64,000 nucleotides of DNA from Gordionus sp. m RMFG-2023 (lineage: Eukaryota; Nematomorpha; Gordioida; Chordodea; Parachordodidae), in the NCBI RefSeq assembly GCF_954871325.1, contig NC_088775.1, forward strand, positions 76,299,561 to 76,363,560. Reading direction: 5' to 3'. Positions 24,635 through 36,385 of this stretch are shown here, in pieces. Position 1 is the first letter of the stretch. Each line of letters starts with the position of its first letter. A program made the translations under genes and the position numbers. The notes beneath the pieces are model-generated. The model saw nothing but the letters and a program-made list of their open reading frames with translations. It had not been told where the DNA came from and searched no databases.

Positions 24635-26815
24635 AATAAATAAAAAATGTGTCAACTTAACGTGGTTAAAAATGATTGATTTATGAATATATGAAATTCT
24701 AAATCATAATGATATAATAATACTTCGTGCTAAATGGTAGCGTAACAATATCAAATTAAGTTTGGTCCATTAAGCTAAAAGTAACTTATTTGTAATAAAT
24801 ATATAATATAATACTAAATATTAATTTTTTTTTCTGCTAAAAACATTGAGTTACGTTTGGGTATTTTATATTGATAAAAGGTGTTAGTAATTGATAAAAT
24901 TTAATTATATCTTTATCAAGATTTAAAAAACATTTGAGGATTCTTCGTGAATTATATTCGTAAGTGTTGCCTTATTAATCAACAACCTTATATCTATTTG
25001 AGTTCTAAAAACATCCAAAAGAAGGATAAAGAAATTTATTTTATTAATAAAATGATATAAATTAGCTATTTAGAAAACTACTGTGGATTAAATTATATAT
25101 TTAATTATCAAATCACATTTATTAATTAAATTAGAATATAGTATTCTTTTTTATAAATATATAATGAAAAACAATTAGTTACATTTAAATAATAAATACA
25201 AATTTATTACATATCCTCCAAAAAATTTTAAGTTAAATCTAACCTCTTAACTGCATGTATAAATGGGTTAGATGTTGAATTTAATTTTTACACTGGTGCA
25301 CAGCGTCATTGATCGTAATTGATATATGGAGAAGAATAAGACGACCAAAAATTAGGCCAACTAGTCCATTGACTTCATATGGTGATCATCCATTATACGT
25401 TAAAGGCGAGACCCAAGTCTAGGTTAGGACTGGATCACGGACAAGCCCTATTTGTGGTAATTATGAACATAACTGGGGTGCCTCTTTTCGGATTATCTTA
25501 CTAGTAGAAAGCCCGTCAAAAATGACGGGGAATGAGATTTTTATTCATTTTTTACGATAGATGTCATGCCAGGTTCACGCTCACAATATTAAGAAGCATC
25601 CAAGATCTTATAATTTTAAAAAGGTTTATCAAGCCCAGCTCAACCCTTGATAATTTGTAAAAGATATTACCAAGTCAGGTGCAAGCTAATATTAATTTTG
25701 ATGTTCCAAGCCCGGTCCTACCCATTATAATTTTGAAAATTTTTTCCCGCCTCGGAGATAGTTTAATTTTTAATATCATCACATGAACGGGGAATATCTG
25801 ATTTACCAATTAGTCTAATATGGTAAAAAAACATGTAAATTCCGTATTAAGGGAAACTGGGAAGGCCTGGGAACCACTTATTAGAGAATCATGACAAATA
25901 AAATAAAAATAACCGACTATTATACTTTTTTTAATATGATCAATTAAAATTATATCTAAAAAATATGTTGTTTATTATATAAAGTTATTGTTGTTTTTCA
26001 GATAAATTTAATATATGTCTTCCATTTCTGAAATTATTTGTCAAAGAATTTGATAAGGGATATATATTTTTTTATGTTAAGTGTTATGTTCTACCTCCCC
26101 TCCCCCTTTGTCCCGTACAACTTATATCTTTTGTTTTCCCAACTTCCTTTATTTTGTTATGAAATTGATATATTTTACCTTATTTTTATATTGCATTTGA
26201 AACTGGTTCTTACCAGTTTCATGAATGATTGTATCGCGATTAAATAACAACTTTTTTTTTCCTTTTTGTTTTAAAAATTATAAAGGTTGAAAACAAAACA
26301 CCTTTTTGGATCATTAATTATTTTCGTTCGTTTTGTAATTTGAAATTTTTTTGTAATTTTACTTTGTTGAATAAACTTTGAAAATATTATTTTAACTAAG
26401 TTGTCCAAGTGATTCCAGGACTAAATCGATAAAACCCGGCCCCCTGGATCCCGTCATCGACCATCCCGGACCCCCGATCACGGACTGTATTTTTCCCATT
26501 CAGACTGGGGGCCCATCGGTCCAAATAATACATTAAGTAAAAAAAAATGCTGTCTATTTAAATTACAAAAATGCCCTTAGATACTAATGAAACTTATATG
26601 CAAATTATATATATATATTTTTTAAGAAAATATTTTTTATTGACATATAAATTTAGGCTAATTTTTTTTTAAAATAATGAGGAATAATTATTATGTTGTG
26701 TATTTGATAAAATTAAAAAAATCCTTGTTGACATTTTAATTTTTGATGGAAAAAGCGACAAAATAAATCTGGGCGGTCATCTGGAGAGGAAATAATTAAT
26801 ATATAATTTTATATC
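24635..26815. other. Upstream flank of cyclophilin, no gene seen
   Basis: AT-rich. From about 25300 to 26540 there are GC-richer patches with repeated phrases such as AAGCCCGGTCC and AACCCTTGATAA, suggesting a decayed MITE without clear ends. A 7 bp stem (CCCGTCA/TGACGGG, 25512-25529) with an AAAA loop lies at its left part. The 69-codon frame at 26038-26247 is Phe/Leu/Tyr-rich and not called. Confidence 0.45.
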
Positions 26816-26821
26816 ATTTAG

Positions 26822-27410
26822 GGTTGTAGATGAATGTGATGTCGGATTAACAAAGTGTACAAAACACATTACGTCCTGATAAAGATGATATGCCTATGCC
26901 TTGGGATACTGGTAAAAGAAGAACGCAAAACGATATTTCTGTCAATGTCAGCATTGGTATCCCCCTCTAAAATAGAATCATGAACGACAATGTTAACTCA
27001 ACCATAAAACGGTCGTAAGTATTGTTATAAAGGCCACGACAGAACTACTGCATATATTTCCATTAATAAAGTTGATGAAATTTGCCGTACTGTACATTCA
27101 AGTTTGAACACGCAAAACGATATTTCTGTCAATGTCAGCATTGGTATTCCCTTCTAAAATAGAATCATGAACGACAATGTTAACTCAAACATAAAACGGT
27201 CGTAGTTTTGTTTTAAATGCCACGACAGAACTCTGCATATTTTTCCATTAATAAAGTTGATGAAATTGGCCGTACTGTACATTCAAGTTTGAACATTCCT
27301 CTAAATATTCATGAAAGTTTCTCAGAGAATCGGATAAAGTAATATTTATATTAACTCCTAGTAAAGTGAATGATAGTACAGAATTAAATGTTTATATTTG
27401 TTAAAAAATA
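26822..27410 (+). pseudogene. Probable host EGF-type membrane protein, 5' part before hAT insertion
   Basis: After an ATTTAG acceptor the plus strand reads VVDECDVGLTKCTKH, with the D-E-C-x5-C spacing that starts a calcium-binding EGF domain. Further coding-like pieces in other frames follow: PDKDDMPMPWDTGKRRTQND (26875-26935), KVDEICRTVHSSLN then IPLNIHESFSEN (about 27245-27330), and DKVIFILTPSKVNDSTELNV (about 27333-27395). Composition is unlike the neighbouring AT-rich DNA. Part of the region is a tandem duplication (26923-27294). The reading continues at 32528 after removal of the hAT at 27419-32527, with one TAA close to the insertion point. The other half looks like a membrane segment. 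Most likely a decayed host gene for a surface protein; exon structure and identity are uncertain. Confidence 0.38.
26923..27294. repeat. Tandem duplication, two units of about 186 bp
   Basis: Unit 1 (26923-27109) and unit 2 (27110-27294) both run from ACGCAAAACGATATTTCTG to TACATTCAAGTTTGAAC with small differences. The unit covers part of the presumed EGF-protein gene, so the gene region was duplicated internally. Confidence 0.92.
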
Positions 27411-27978
27411 GGCGGAGGCAGCGTCTACATGGCAGAAAATTTGATGGAGGCAAACCCCTTCAAAATCTACCCATACCCACCTAAAAAAAATCCTGCGGCC
27501 TTCGGCCGCTAAATTTACAGACCTACGATGGTATAGGGATTTTATTTAAAAAATCTTATCTGCCACCATTTATAACCTTATAACATAATTCTATTTACAA
27601 TCTTTCAAGCCTATTTAGGGAAAAAAAATTTAAAAATTTGTAAGTGATAATGAACTTTATTTAAATAATGCAATCTTTTCATAATTTGGTATTCACTTTA
27701 TTTTCATAAAATATATATAAGTGAATTAAATGAGATAACATATTAATATTTTTATGAAAAAGATCTAAAATATTGTAAAAAATATAAGACGAATAAATTT
27801 AAAGAGGTATATTTAGCTTGATTCCACATAATTAAAAACATGTATTGTAAATAGAGCTATTATATAAAATATTAGAATAAAATGAATTATAGTATATTTT
27901 GCATTGAAATTATAAAATCTTAAATTAAATATACACTATTTAAAAGCCTATATATTCGCTGTGAAAAAGATACATTAA

Positions 27979-30900
27979 TTATTTTATTAATAATTTGAAT
28001 AACCTTATTGATGTTAAAGCAAATTGTGTTATAATATCATCAATTGTAAATTTTTCAAAAACATCAATTTCGCTGGATATTAACAGTAAATTTTCCAAAA
28101 ATGGGTCCGAAATTTTATTCCGCATTCGAGTTTTGTTAATTTTTACTTTACTCATGGCTCTTTCGGCTGAACAGGAAGTTGTAGGAAGGGTTAATAAATA
28201 TTTATATAATAAATTTAAATTTGAATAAGAATTTAATTGATTTAAAAGTCGGTATGGTAATATAATAGAAAATTTTATCCATTTTTTTATTTTGGTCATG
28301 ATTTCGCTGTTGATATTTTCTTTGGTAATTTGATCGTTTGCAATACCTTTAATTATATACAATTACAAATAAAATATCAATAAATTACTTTCATCAATAT
28401 ATAACGCGTCATTCTTTTTAACTTTTAAAAGATCTTCGCAAAAAATGATTGATTGAGACTCCAAATATAAAGAGCGAAAATCATTATAATAATCAACAAT
28501 GTTTTGGACATCCAATTGATAAGTATTACAAATTTCGGATATTTGCCATCCTTCTATTTTTTCATTATCCATAATTCCAGCGGGAGTAAAAATGGATATC
28601 TGTGATAAAAAATTTAAACAATCATAATTAAATCGATCATTTAGGTGATTAATTATTGCATTTAGAATAGGGAAAAATATTTCCGTTCTATATTTATAAT
28701 AAAAAATAATAATTTAAATTTTTTTAATTTATTCAACTTGTTTTTTTTTGTTCAACATAATTATTGAATTCTGTTTGATCCAATTTGAATATTGATTTCA
28801 TATTATACAAATCAGTTATTCATAAAATTATATAACTCATCTAATATTCCCATTGCCTTTTTCATTTCAATTTTGCATCCACAAACATGAGCAACTACTA
28901 AATTTAGCCGATGTGCATGGCACCAAATATAGATGGCTTTTGGAGCCTCTTTCAATATTAAAGCCTGCATTCCTTTGTATACTCCTCTCATATTCCCTGC
29001 ACCATCCATACTTTGTCCAACCAAATAATCAAGAGGAAGACCAAGATCATTAAACTTAGAAAAAACATGTTTCTTTATATTTTCCCCAGTAGTTTCTGAT
29101 GTTGTAAAAACATGTATGATCCTTTATACAGGATGTGGATGCAGATCATCTTCTATATACCGTACAAGCAAAGCTATGCATTCTTTTTTAGACACATCAT
29201 ATGTTCCATCTAATATGATGCTATAGGCACGATTCTCTTTAATTGTTTGAATAATGCTTTTTGTTATTTTTATCTTAATAATTTCAGTTATTTTTTTCAC
29301 GTGGCCATATGACAGTAAATTTATATAAGGTCTCGAAATTTTATCTGATTTTTTTCTCCGCAATTTTTCGTTGTTATCCATGTATGCACGTAAAGTTGGA
29401 ACCGTTTTTGCCATTAATTTTATGAGACACATAAAATTACCTTCATTCGAATTAGAACCCCAAAAGGCTATATTACATTTTATAAGGTACATAATGGCAT
29501 TGATAATATTATGAACTATATTACGATTTTCCATGATTATATCAAGCTTATTTGATAGCAAATGATCTTGAATGCGTTTATTTGCAAGCCAAGTCATGTT
29601 TGCATATTCACAATCTTTATGAAGAGAAGATGCTTCGTGTCTCTCTAAGTCACGCTTTATGTTTTTCCAATTATTTACCCCATGTTGAGTCCAAAAAGTA
29701 TTGGACTTAGGGCCACCAAACATAATACAATATAGACAAAAGACTTTGTCTAAAGTAGTGCTATAAGATAGCCAATTTCTGGGGTTGAGGGAACCATCTA
29801 TATTAACCTTTCTATAATAGGTTATATTCATGCTCCTGTTTAAAAAGTAAAAAAAAATATATTGGTATAGAAATAATGGATGGGTAAAAATTAATAAAAA
29901 TAAATATTATTTAAAACCTCTTGTTAGTAACAGGATATTGAAATTTATTTGTACATGGCTGACAAGGGCCTACAGCAATTATGAAATTTATCAAAATATT
30001 TGTCATCCTAAATAATATAAAGTGAAAAGGGTCATTTGGTTCCTTTTTTTTGTATAGCTGAATAAGACTTGGACTTTGAATATCCTCATAATTTATTCCC
30101 TTCAAAAGTCATTATATAAATTTTATTTAAATATAATGCCTCATGCAAAGTAAGTGCCTCACTAGAACCGGGGATTGGATGAGGAGATAATACAATTTGT
30201 GAATCTTCAATATTGGAGATTTGCTATAAATAAAGAGTATAATTTGTTTACTTATGAAAATCTATTTTTAATATAATTTCAGCCAAATGGTCATTTTATT
30301 CTTAGCTACATTATAATTAAGTTAATCAATAAATGTTGGAAATATTTAAATGTCCTAATTTATTTTCTTCAAAAGTTATCATATCGTATTTAAATTAAAT
30401 ACCTCATCATGCAAAGTAAGCGCCTCACTGGAACTGGGGATTGGATGAGAAGATAATACAATTCAATATTGGAGATTTGCTATAAAGAGTATAATTTGTT
30501 TACTTATGAAAAACTATATTTTTAATAAAATTTTAGTCAAATGGTCATTTTATTCTTAACTACATTATAATTAAGTTTTTAATAAAGGTTGGAAATATTT
30601 AATTAACCTCATAATCATAATTTCTTTCTTTCAAAAGTTATCATATAATTCGTATTTAAATTAAATACCTCATCATACAAAGTAAACACCTCACTGGAAC
30701 TGGGGATTGGATGAGGAGATAATACAATTTGTGAATCTTCAATAACTGAGATTTTCTATAAATAAAGAGGAGTTTAATTTCTTTCCTTATGATAACTATA
30801 TTTTTAATAAATTTTTAGGCAAATGATAATTTTTTTAACTACATTATAATTAAGTTTTTAATAAATGTTTTAATTCTACATGAATACATGATTGAGAAAA

Positions 30901-32002
30901 CAGGTATTAAAATTATTATGAAGTCTAACATAAAGTTATCAGGTTACAATGGAAAGATGATACAAGTAATAGGTAAAGCACAAGTGAATGTAGAATACAA
31001 AGGGAATTCACATATTTTGAACGCAATAATCATAAACATCAATATGACTTTGTTAGATCATGTAAAAACATTTTTAAAATATACTTGAAAGATTCATAGG
31101 CATGATAGATGCAGATTAATATAAAACTGCGATCACATGAAGAAATCATAAAACAATATTATAATGACTATAAAAATAAAAACAATATTAAGTATAAATA
31201 AAATTGTGAAATTCATGATGAAAGTATATTATCTAAAGAAATTCTAATAGCTAAATAAAACAATGATAATAAACATACCTAATATAACACATAATGTAAA
31301 TAAAGGGCATGAAACTCACACAGATAACATTTTGAAAATAGTTGATTCCAAATCATATTTTATAAGATTTATATTTAAAAAAAGTAAAAGAATTTGAAGT
31401 CTTAATTCAATTAAAGATGAAAAGATTTAAATTTAAAAATTCCTAGAAATTAACATTACCTTATTTTACTACATTATATTAACTTAATAAGTTTTTTTAA
31501 TACTTTGGTTTTAAATTATTATTATTAACTTATTAAACATATTGTTAAATTGAACTTTATAAAGTATATATAGATATAAAAATAGTGTGATAAACAGTTA
31601 AAAAACATTAAATAATAATATATATAATTTATTTTCTCTATACCCTGACTACTTTAATATTAATATTATTCTGGTAAAATTTTAAATCAGTTTCTATAAA
31701 TTCACAAATTTATAGTTACAATAATAAATAAAAATATTACTTTTTGGAAGTAAGATGTTATTGTCTTTTTTTTGCAACTGGGTTTCAACTCCATTTGTGA
31801 TATTATATGGAATATCACAATTTAAAGATACCCAATTATTATTATCTCTTTTGATGGCTACCTTTGTAAATTTCATATCAGCTGGCTTGACATGAGGATG
31901 TTTATGTTTATAATGTTCATGTATCTTGTCACTTCTTATTTTAGAAGTTTTGCAATTTTTAATATTGCACTTAACTTTAAATATGGTTTTGTTACTTGGC
32001 AT
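27979..32002 (-). CDS. hAT transposase, multi-exon, with TTF-type zinc finger
   Basis: It encodes the enzyme that cuts and pastes hAT G. On the minus strand: an N-terminal finger exon (32002-31694; C-N-I-K-N-C ... H-E-H-Y-K-H-K-H); a linker piece (30105-29911, PCQPCTNKFQYPV); a TTF-type domain (29831 onward; LDKVFCLYCIMFGG, then KRDLERHEASSLH); the first catalytic Asp region SIILDGTYDVSKKE; VGQSMDGAGNMRG and IWCHAHRLNLVVAHV (29024-28812); FFPILNAIINHLNDRF (about 28690); and the dimerisation domain with TTSCSAERAMSKVK (28362-27979). Between domains are short AT-rich gaps that may be introns. At least two in-frame TAA codons (after HPHPV near 29127, and after LLIFYL near 28363) make this copy doubtful as a working enzyme. 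Confidence 0.82.
30110..30860 (-). repeat. Three-fold repeat of an exon-like unit in hAT G
   Basis: A unit of about 250 bp occurs three times head to tail. Each copy holds the plus-strand block TCACT(A/G)GAAC(C/T)GGGGATTGG and GAGATAATACAATT, plus flanking AT-rich sequence. On the minus strand the unit reads ISNIEDSQIVLSPHPIPGSS in the copy nearest the transposase domains and close variants in the others. It looks like an exon with its flanking intron sequence, repeated. Confidence 0.8.
30870..31330 (+). mobile_element. Ty3/gypsy protease fragment inside hAT G
   Basis: Broken fossil. The frame 30888-31088 includes LSGYNGKMIQVIGKAQVNV, resembling the second half of the retroviral-type protease of the gypsy copies here (LTAYDGNLIKIIG). 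It is a different, diverged family and lies in opposite orientation to the surrounding hAT gene. No LTRs are seen. Confidence 0.65.
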
Positions 32003-32527
32003 CTAGAAAGAAATAATTATTATAATATAATTTTTTACATATTATGTTTTTTATTATTCTTTGCTTGCTGATATATGTTTTTATGCATGACTCAAAAAAT
32101 TAAATAAAATTTATCCTGCTAAAATCTATAAATTTATTAAAAAACATAATATAAATATATTAACCTCTAAGAAAAGTACCAAATAGGAAATGTGTAAATA
32201 TTAACTTGATAAAATGCTAAATGAAAATCGTTGACAAAGAAAATTTATATTATTTATTAATTGACAAATATCTTTACTTTAACTGACATTTTTCAGAAAA
32301 TCAAACGATAACCATCATAATCGTATCAATTAATGGATTAAAAAAAGATTATAATTCAAATCAAAAATTACCCACCAAAAATCAATACCTACCCCCAAAA
32401 AAATAATGCCTACCCCCAAAAAATTATTATCAACCCCTTAAAATCGATACCTACCCCCAAAAATGCTAATATATTTTGGAGGCATTTGTCTCCTACCCTT
32501 CCCCCCCCCCCGGCCATGTAGACGCTG

Positions 32528-32720
32528 GGCGGAGGCATAGGGATTGTGGTAGTGGTGATAGTATAATTTGGAGAACTGGGTGAAAATAAAATAAACATAG
32601 ATATAAAACATAATATAAAAAAAAATAAACCTCCAGATGAGTTCATTTCAAACGTAGTTCTTTATTATTTTGCCTACCAGTAACTCTAGAATGGGTAAGG
32701 CGATTGTTTAATCATCATTA
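32528..32720 (+). pseudogene. Membrane segment and tail of the EGF-type gene, after hAT insertion
   Basis: Directly right of the hAT target duplication the plus strand reads GGGIGIVVVVIV, a hydrophobic stretch suited to a membrane segment. It is followed by FGELGENKINIDIKHNIKK and KPPDEFISNVV, a charged tail as in a type I membrane protein. One TAA lies between the hydrophobic stretch and the tail. With 26822-27410 it would form one gene now split by hAT G. An alternative is a minus-strand frame (32646 leftward) starting MNSSGGLFFFILCFISMF; the plus-strand reading fits the context better. Confidence 0.33.
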
Positions 32721-32910
32721 TTTTCTTTGCTTATCTTTAATAATAGATTCATCATGTTTTGTAGCAATGTGAGGGATTAGGGTTAGTCTAGACAAATAAA
32801 GAAATCAGGCAAAAATATAAATAAACTATTGTTGAAATTAAACAAACATTAAAATAATGTAAAACCGGTATATGGGTCAATATTAGATGCATATTTCTAG
32901 TAGTTGGAGG

Positions 32911-33325
32911 GCTATCATCAAAAAAAATTTTTGGGGGACTTATCAAGCCTATTACGATATTCTAAACATGATGAATGTAATGTTATTAACATTAAGGTTA
33001 TTTAATTGTAAGGTAATTAAAAAATAAGATTAAAAAAGGGGGGGATAAAAGAAGGTATAAATTATTATATTATAAAAATTAAATTAAATTAAAGGAATTG
33101 ATAAGGTTTGGCTATCATCAAAAAAAATTTTTGGGGGACTTATCAAGCCTATTATGATATTCTAAAAGTTAAAAAATAACATGATGAAAGTAATGTTATT
33201 AAGATTAAGGTTAATTAATTGTAAGGTAATTAAAAAATAAGATTAAAAAAGGGGGGAAAAAGAAGGTATAAATTATTATATTATAAAAATTAAATTAAAT
33301 TAAATTAAAGGAATTGATAAGGTTT
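32911..33325. repeat. Tandem duplication, unit about 200 bp
   Basis: The block from GCTATCATCAAAAAAAATTT to GGAATTGATAAGG is repeated head to tail (32911-33110 and 33111-33325) with a 10-15 bp insertion in the second. AT-rich, contains a G-run, no coding potential. Confidence 0.9.
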
Positions 33326-33939
33326 TGAGAAATAGTGGTTAATAGATAATAGAGATAGAAAGAAAAGAATGAGAAAATAAAATTTAGTGATAAATATAAG
33401 AAAGAGTTATTTATAAGGATTGGAGATTATAAATATGTTAGGATAAGAATATTTAAATATTTGAATATACTTGGTTATCTTCTTAATTATTGGTTATGAA
33501 AGAAAAATATGAGTATAAAAAATTGTAATGTAAGTACTGACAAAAATTGTGAGTATCTTCAAAATATATATACAAGTTGAGTATCTTGTAGAGATTTCAT
33601 TAATGTGTAATTGATAATATGAGATGAAAATTGATAAGGTAATCTAAAAAATAAAGAAAGGATTAAGTAAAATAAAAAGTTTCATTCATATTTACGAAGT
33701 TAGCGAATATTGTTTTTATCAAATCAAAGACGATTTTTCAAATCTCTCAATCCATGTTAGGTATGTGTACACCATCAATTCTCGAAATTCCATTCATCTG
33801 TTTGTAAAAATAAATAAATAAAATCAACGAATAAAAAAACAAAAATAAATACGTATCGATGACATGACGTAGCGATGACATGACGTCACGATGCCGTAGT
33901 GAGGACATCGGAAAATTATAATATAGATAGCATACAATT
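33326..33939. other. AT-rich stretch, nothing recognised
   Basis: No gene seen. A short direct repeat (CGATGACATGACGT, about 33855-33885) is present. Confidence 0.5.
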
Positions 33940-35590
33940 TAGGAATGCCTCGTCAAGTTAAGATTATACAAGTGCTCAATTCAGTCAACGCTATTGACCA
34001 AAGAAAAAATGTTGCATAGCAGTAGATTCAAGAATTCTAGATTTGGTTAATAAACATCAAGCAATTTTTGATGATAAAATAGGACATATACGTGATTTTT
34101 CAGTGTGATAAAATTTAAAAGATACCGCTGTACCAAGATTAATGTATCATTTCCATTAAGCAAATCAATTGAAATGGAATTAGACAAATAGTGGCTGCGG
34201 GAATTATAGAAAAGATTGACTCGACTATAACTAACTAGGATACAGTGCAAAGCCAACCAATGGCAAGAATAATGGCTATACTCGAATTTGCGCTGATTTT
34301 AAAGTTACGCTTAATTCTGTTTATTGTATCACCATCATATTATTCCTACCTTAGACGATTTGTTAGAGAAAATCTAAGGTGGTGATTAATATGCCGAAAG
34401 ATCTGAAAGATGCTTATTTACAGATGGAATAAAATCGGAATCATAGGAATTGCTAACGATAAGGAATCATAAAGTGTATTTCAGTTAATGATGATTGCCT
34501 AATAGATTGGCAAGTGTACCTTAATATTCCAGAGATATATGGATGAGTTGCTAAAAGATTGCCAATTGACTGGTGCCTACTTAGATGACGTAGTCAAAAC
34601 GATTAGAGCACATAGAAAATTTGCGAATCATGTTAGACAGATTACAGATGTCTGGTCTTAAGGCTAAATTGAAAAAAGTTAGATTTTTATAAAAATCTAT
34701 TTTTAATAGTGATAACTGTTAAATTTGATATACATCCTAATCCAGAAAAGGTGAATTCTATTCGATAAGCATAACAATGTACAACAATTTTGATTTTTTC
34801 TGAATCTCGTTAATCATCATGAACGTTTTATTCGTAATCTACATAGTAAAGCGGGGCGATTATATAGATTAACGAGCGTGAAAGTACCTTAGCGGTGATT
34901 GAAAAGATGAACAAAATTTCTTCGATGAGGTTATTGTCTTCCCAGGATACCATAATTCCTTATAAAGCGTCGTTGCTTATAATTTTGGAATGCGACGCAT
35001 CTGGTTCAGGATTAGGGGCTGGGTTGTTACATCAATTAGTAGACAGAAAAACACAACCTATTTCGTTCGAGGCACGTACTTTAATAGAATAAGAGAAACA
35101 TTACTCTCCGATTGATTAAGAATCGAGGACTTTTATTTGGTATTAAAAATTTCATTTATTTATTTATGGTAGAAAAATTTCACTTCAAACTGATCAAACC
35201 ATTAGAACGATTATTTAGGGAGAAACGTGATCTACTGACACGTTGGCCCTGGAATATGGCTTCTTATGATTTTATAATAGAATTTAGACCTGGTTGTAAA
35301 AATGTAATCGCCGACGTTTTATCAAGGCTTCCGATATTAGACATGGAAGAGAATTATGATTGTAAACATGCTTTGGAGATTCGAAGTAAAAAGGTTGACA
35401 TGCAAAGATAAAATATTATTAAATTCTATAATCGACGGGAAGAGGTGTTTGTCGATGATATTATAGAATAGAATGGGAGATTTGTTATTACTATTAAATT
35501 AAGAAATGCAGTGTTTGGAATGATTCACCGGAGACATCCTGGGGAAAATATAAATAAATATATTTTTAGATAGTTTTGTTGGTCAGATGC
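33940..35590 (+). mobile_element. Ty3/gypsy fragment D (RT, RNase H, start of integrase)
   Basis: Broken fossil, many breaks. Recognisable in order: a reverse transcriptase region (about 34250-34680), an RNase H region (about 34960-35340, including ILECDASGSGLGAGLL and RPGCKNVIADVLSRLP), and the first part of the integrase zinc-binding region near 35520. It ends where MITE A begins (35592). Its pol is clearly diverged from gypsy A/B. No LTRs are seen. Confidence 0.8.
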
Positions 35591-35591
35591 A

Positions 35592-36385
35592 TTGTCTACA
35601 TGACAGGATTTTCATTGGATGCAAACCCCCCCCCCCAATACCTATGCCTACCCTTTTAAAATATTTTTCACCTTCTACACAGATCCTATTATTAATTACA
35701 CCTTTTTAATTATAATGATATTTCTTTCAGAAATTTTAAAAGAATAACTTAAATTATTTTATCTACCAACTAGTGTTGTTAAATGGCTCGTTTTGGCCTA
35801 TTTTAAAAACGGCTAACTCATTATCCAGAATAATATTACGCAAGCCTGAAGATTTTGTTTATAGAAGGAACAAAGGTTTGGATATCTAAGCGAAACCTCT
35901 AGGCTTATGCAATATTTTTCTGGCTAAAGTATTAAGTTAACCGTTTTTAAAAATCGGCTCAAAATGAGCCGTTCAACATTACTATCAACTATCAAAATTT
36001 TGTAAATATAAAGGATTCTTTTTTAGATAATGAATTCAATTAAAAACCCCTTCATTTACAATGAATGCATTATTATAGCCTGCTAAGAATCTCTAAAACT
36101 TTTAAATTACATTTTAAAGGATAGCAGAAAGTTTTATTTGAAAAATAATGTATATGATTGTTTGCAATATATAGATTAGGTCGATGATCAGCAATATCAT
36201 TGTATTATAGTAGGTCTATAATAAAAGTATTAATTTTTACAGCAATATATTTTGTCATATTTCATCTCAAAATTTAATAGATAACCCCCCCCCCCCCAAA
36301 AAAAAAAAAATTATCCTACCCCATCAAAGGCGCCTATCCCCTACCCCCATCAAGAAAAATTGGATGCAAACATGTAATATTTTAT
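35592..36385 (+). mobile_element. MITE A copy 1 (hAT G-type ends), carrying MITE B
   Basis: Starts TTGTCTACATGACAGG followed by a C-run. The other end has a second C-run, TACCCCCATCAAGAAAAATT and GGATGCAAACATGTA. The left end matches the TCTACATG core of the hAT G terminal repeat (CAGCGTCTACATGGC), so it is probably a non-autonomous relative of hAT G. A palindromic MITE B is inserted at 35772-35982. The junction with the gypsy A gag region on the right is also present at copy 3 (63362-64000). Confidence 0.7.
35772..35982. mobile_element. MITE B copy 1, palindromic
   Basis: The arms start GTGTTGTTAAATGGCTCGTT and, from the other end, AATGTTGAACGGCTCATTTT. Both continue TTTTTAAAAACGG(C/T)TAACT and pair over about 100 bp. 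Flanking taccaact/tatcaact suggests an 8 bp duplication. MITE A copy 2 (43135-43640) lacks this insertion and shows the unoccupied site. Confidence 0.78.

Larger units (their letters stand above)
27419..32527 (-). mobile_element. hAT element G, complete ends, 8 bp TSD
   Basis: The ends are CAGCGTCTACATGGC (left) and its reverse complement GCCATGTAGACGCTG (right), a perfect 15 bp terminal inverted repeat. Flanks GGCGGAGG (27411-27418 and 32528-32535) are an exact 8 bp target duplication. The element is 5109 bp with a minus-strand transposase gene of the TTF-type/MYM-like zinc-finger hAT group. It contains a three-fold internal repeat (30110-30860) and a Ty3/gypsy protease scrap (about 30870-31330). 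Exact ends and TSD mean a fairly young insertion. Confidence 0.93.

Noticed and set aside
25500-25535. Helitron-like terminus: TCTTACTAG followed by a CCCGTCA hairpin
   Set aside because: Only a 7 bp stem and no recognisable CTRR end or Rep/helicase coding sequence; could be chance or part of a decayed MITE.
32410-32646. Minus-strand frame with a signal-peptide-like start (MNSSGGLFFFILCF)
   Set aside because: It runs from host DNA into the end of hAT G, so its second half is transposon terminus; the plus-strand membrane-segment reading explains the hydrophobic stretch better.
26822-32720. Alternative genetic code with TAA read as an amino acid
   Set aside because: In-frame TAA codons occur in the EGF-like remnant and in transposons, but the intact cyclophilin uses TAA as its stop and has none inside; decay is the simpler explanation.
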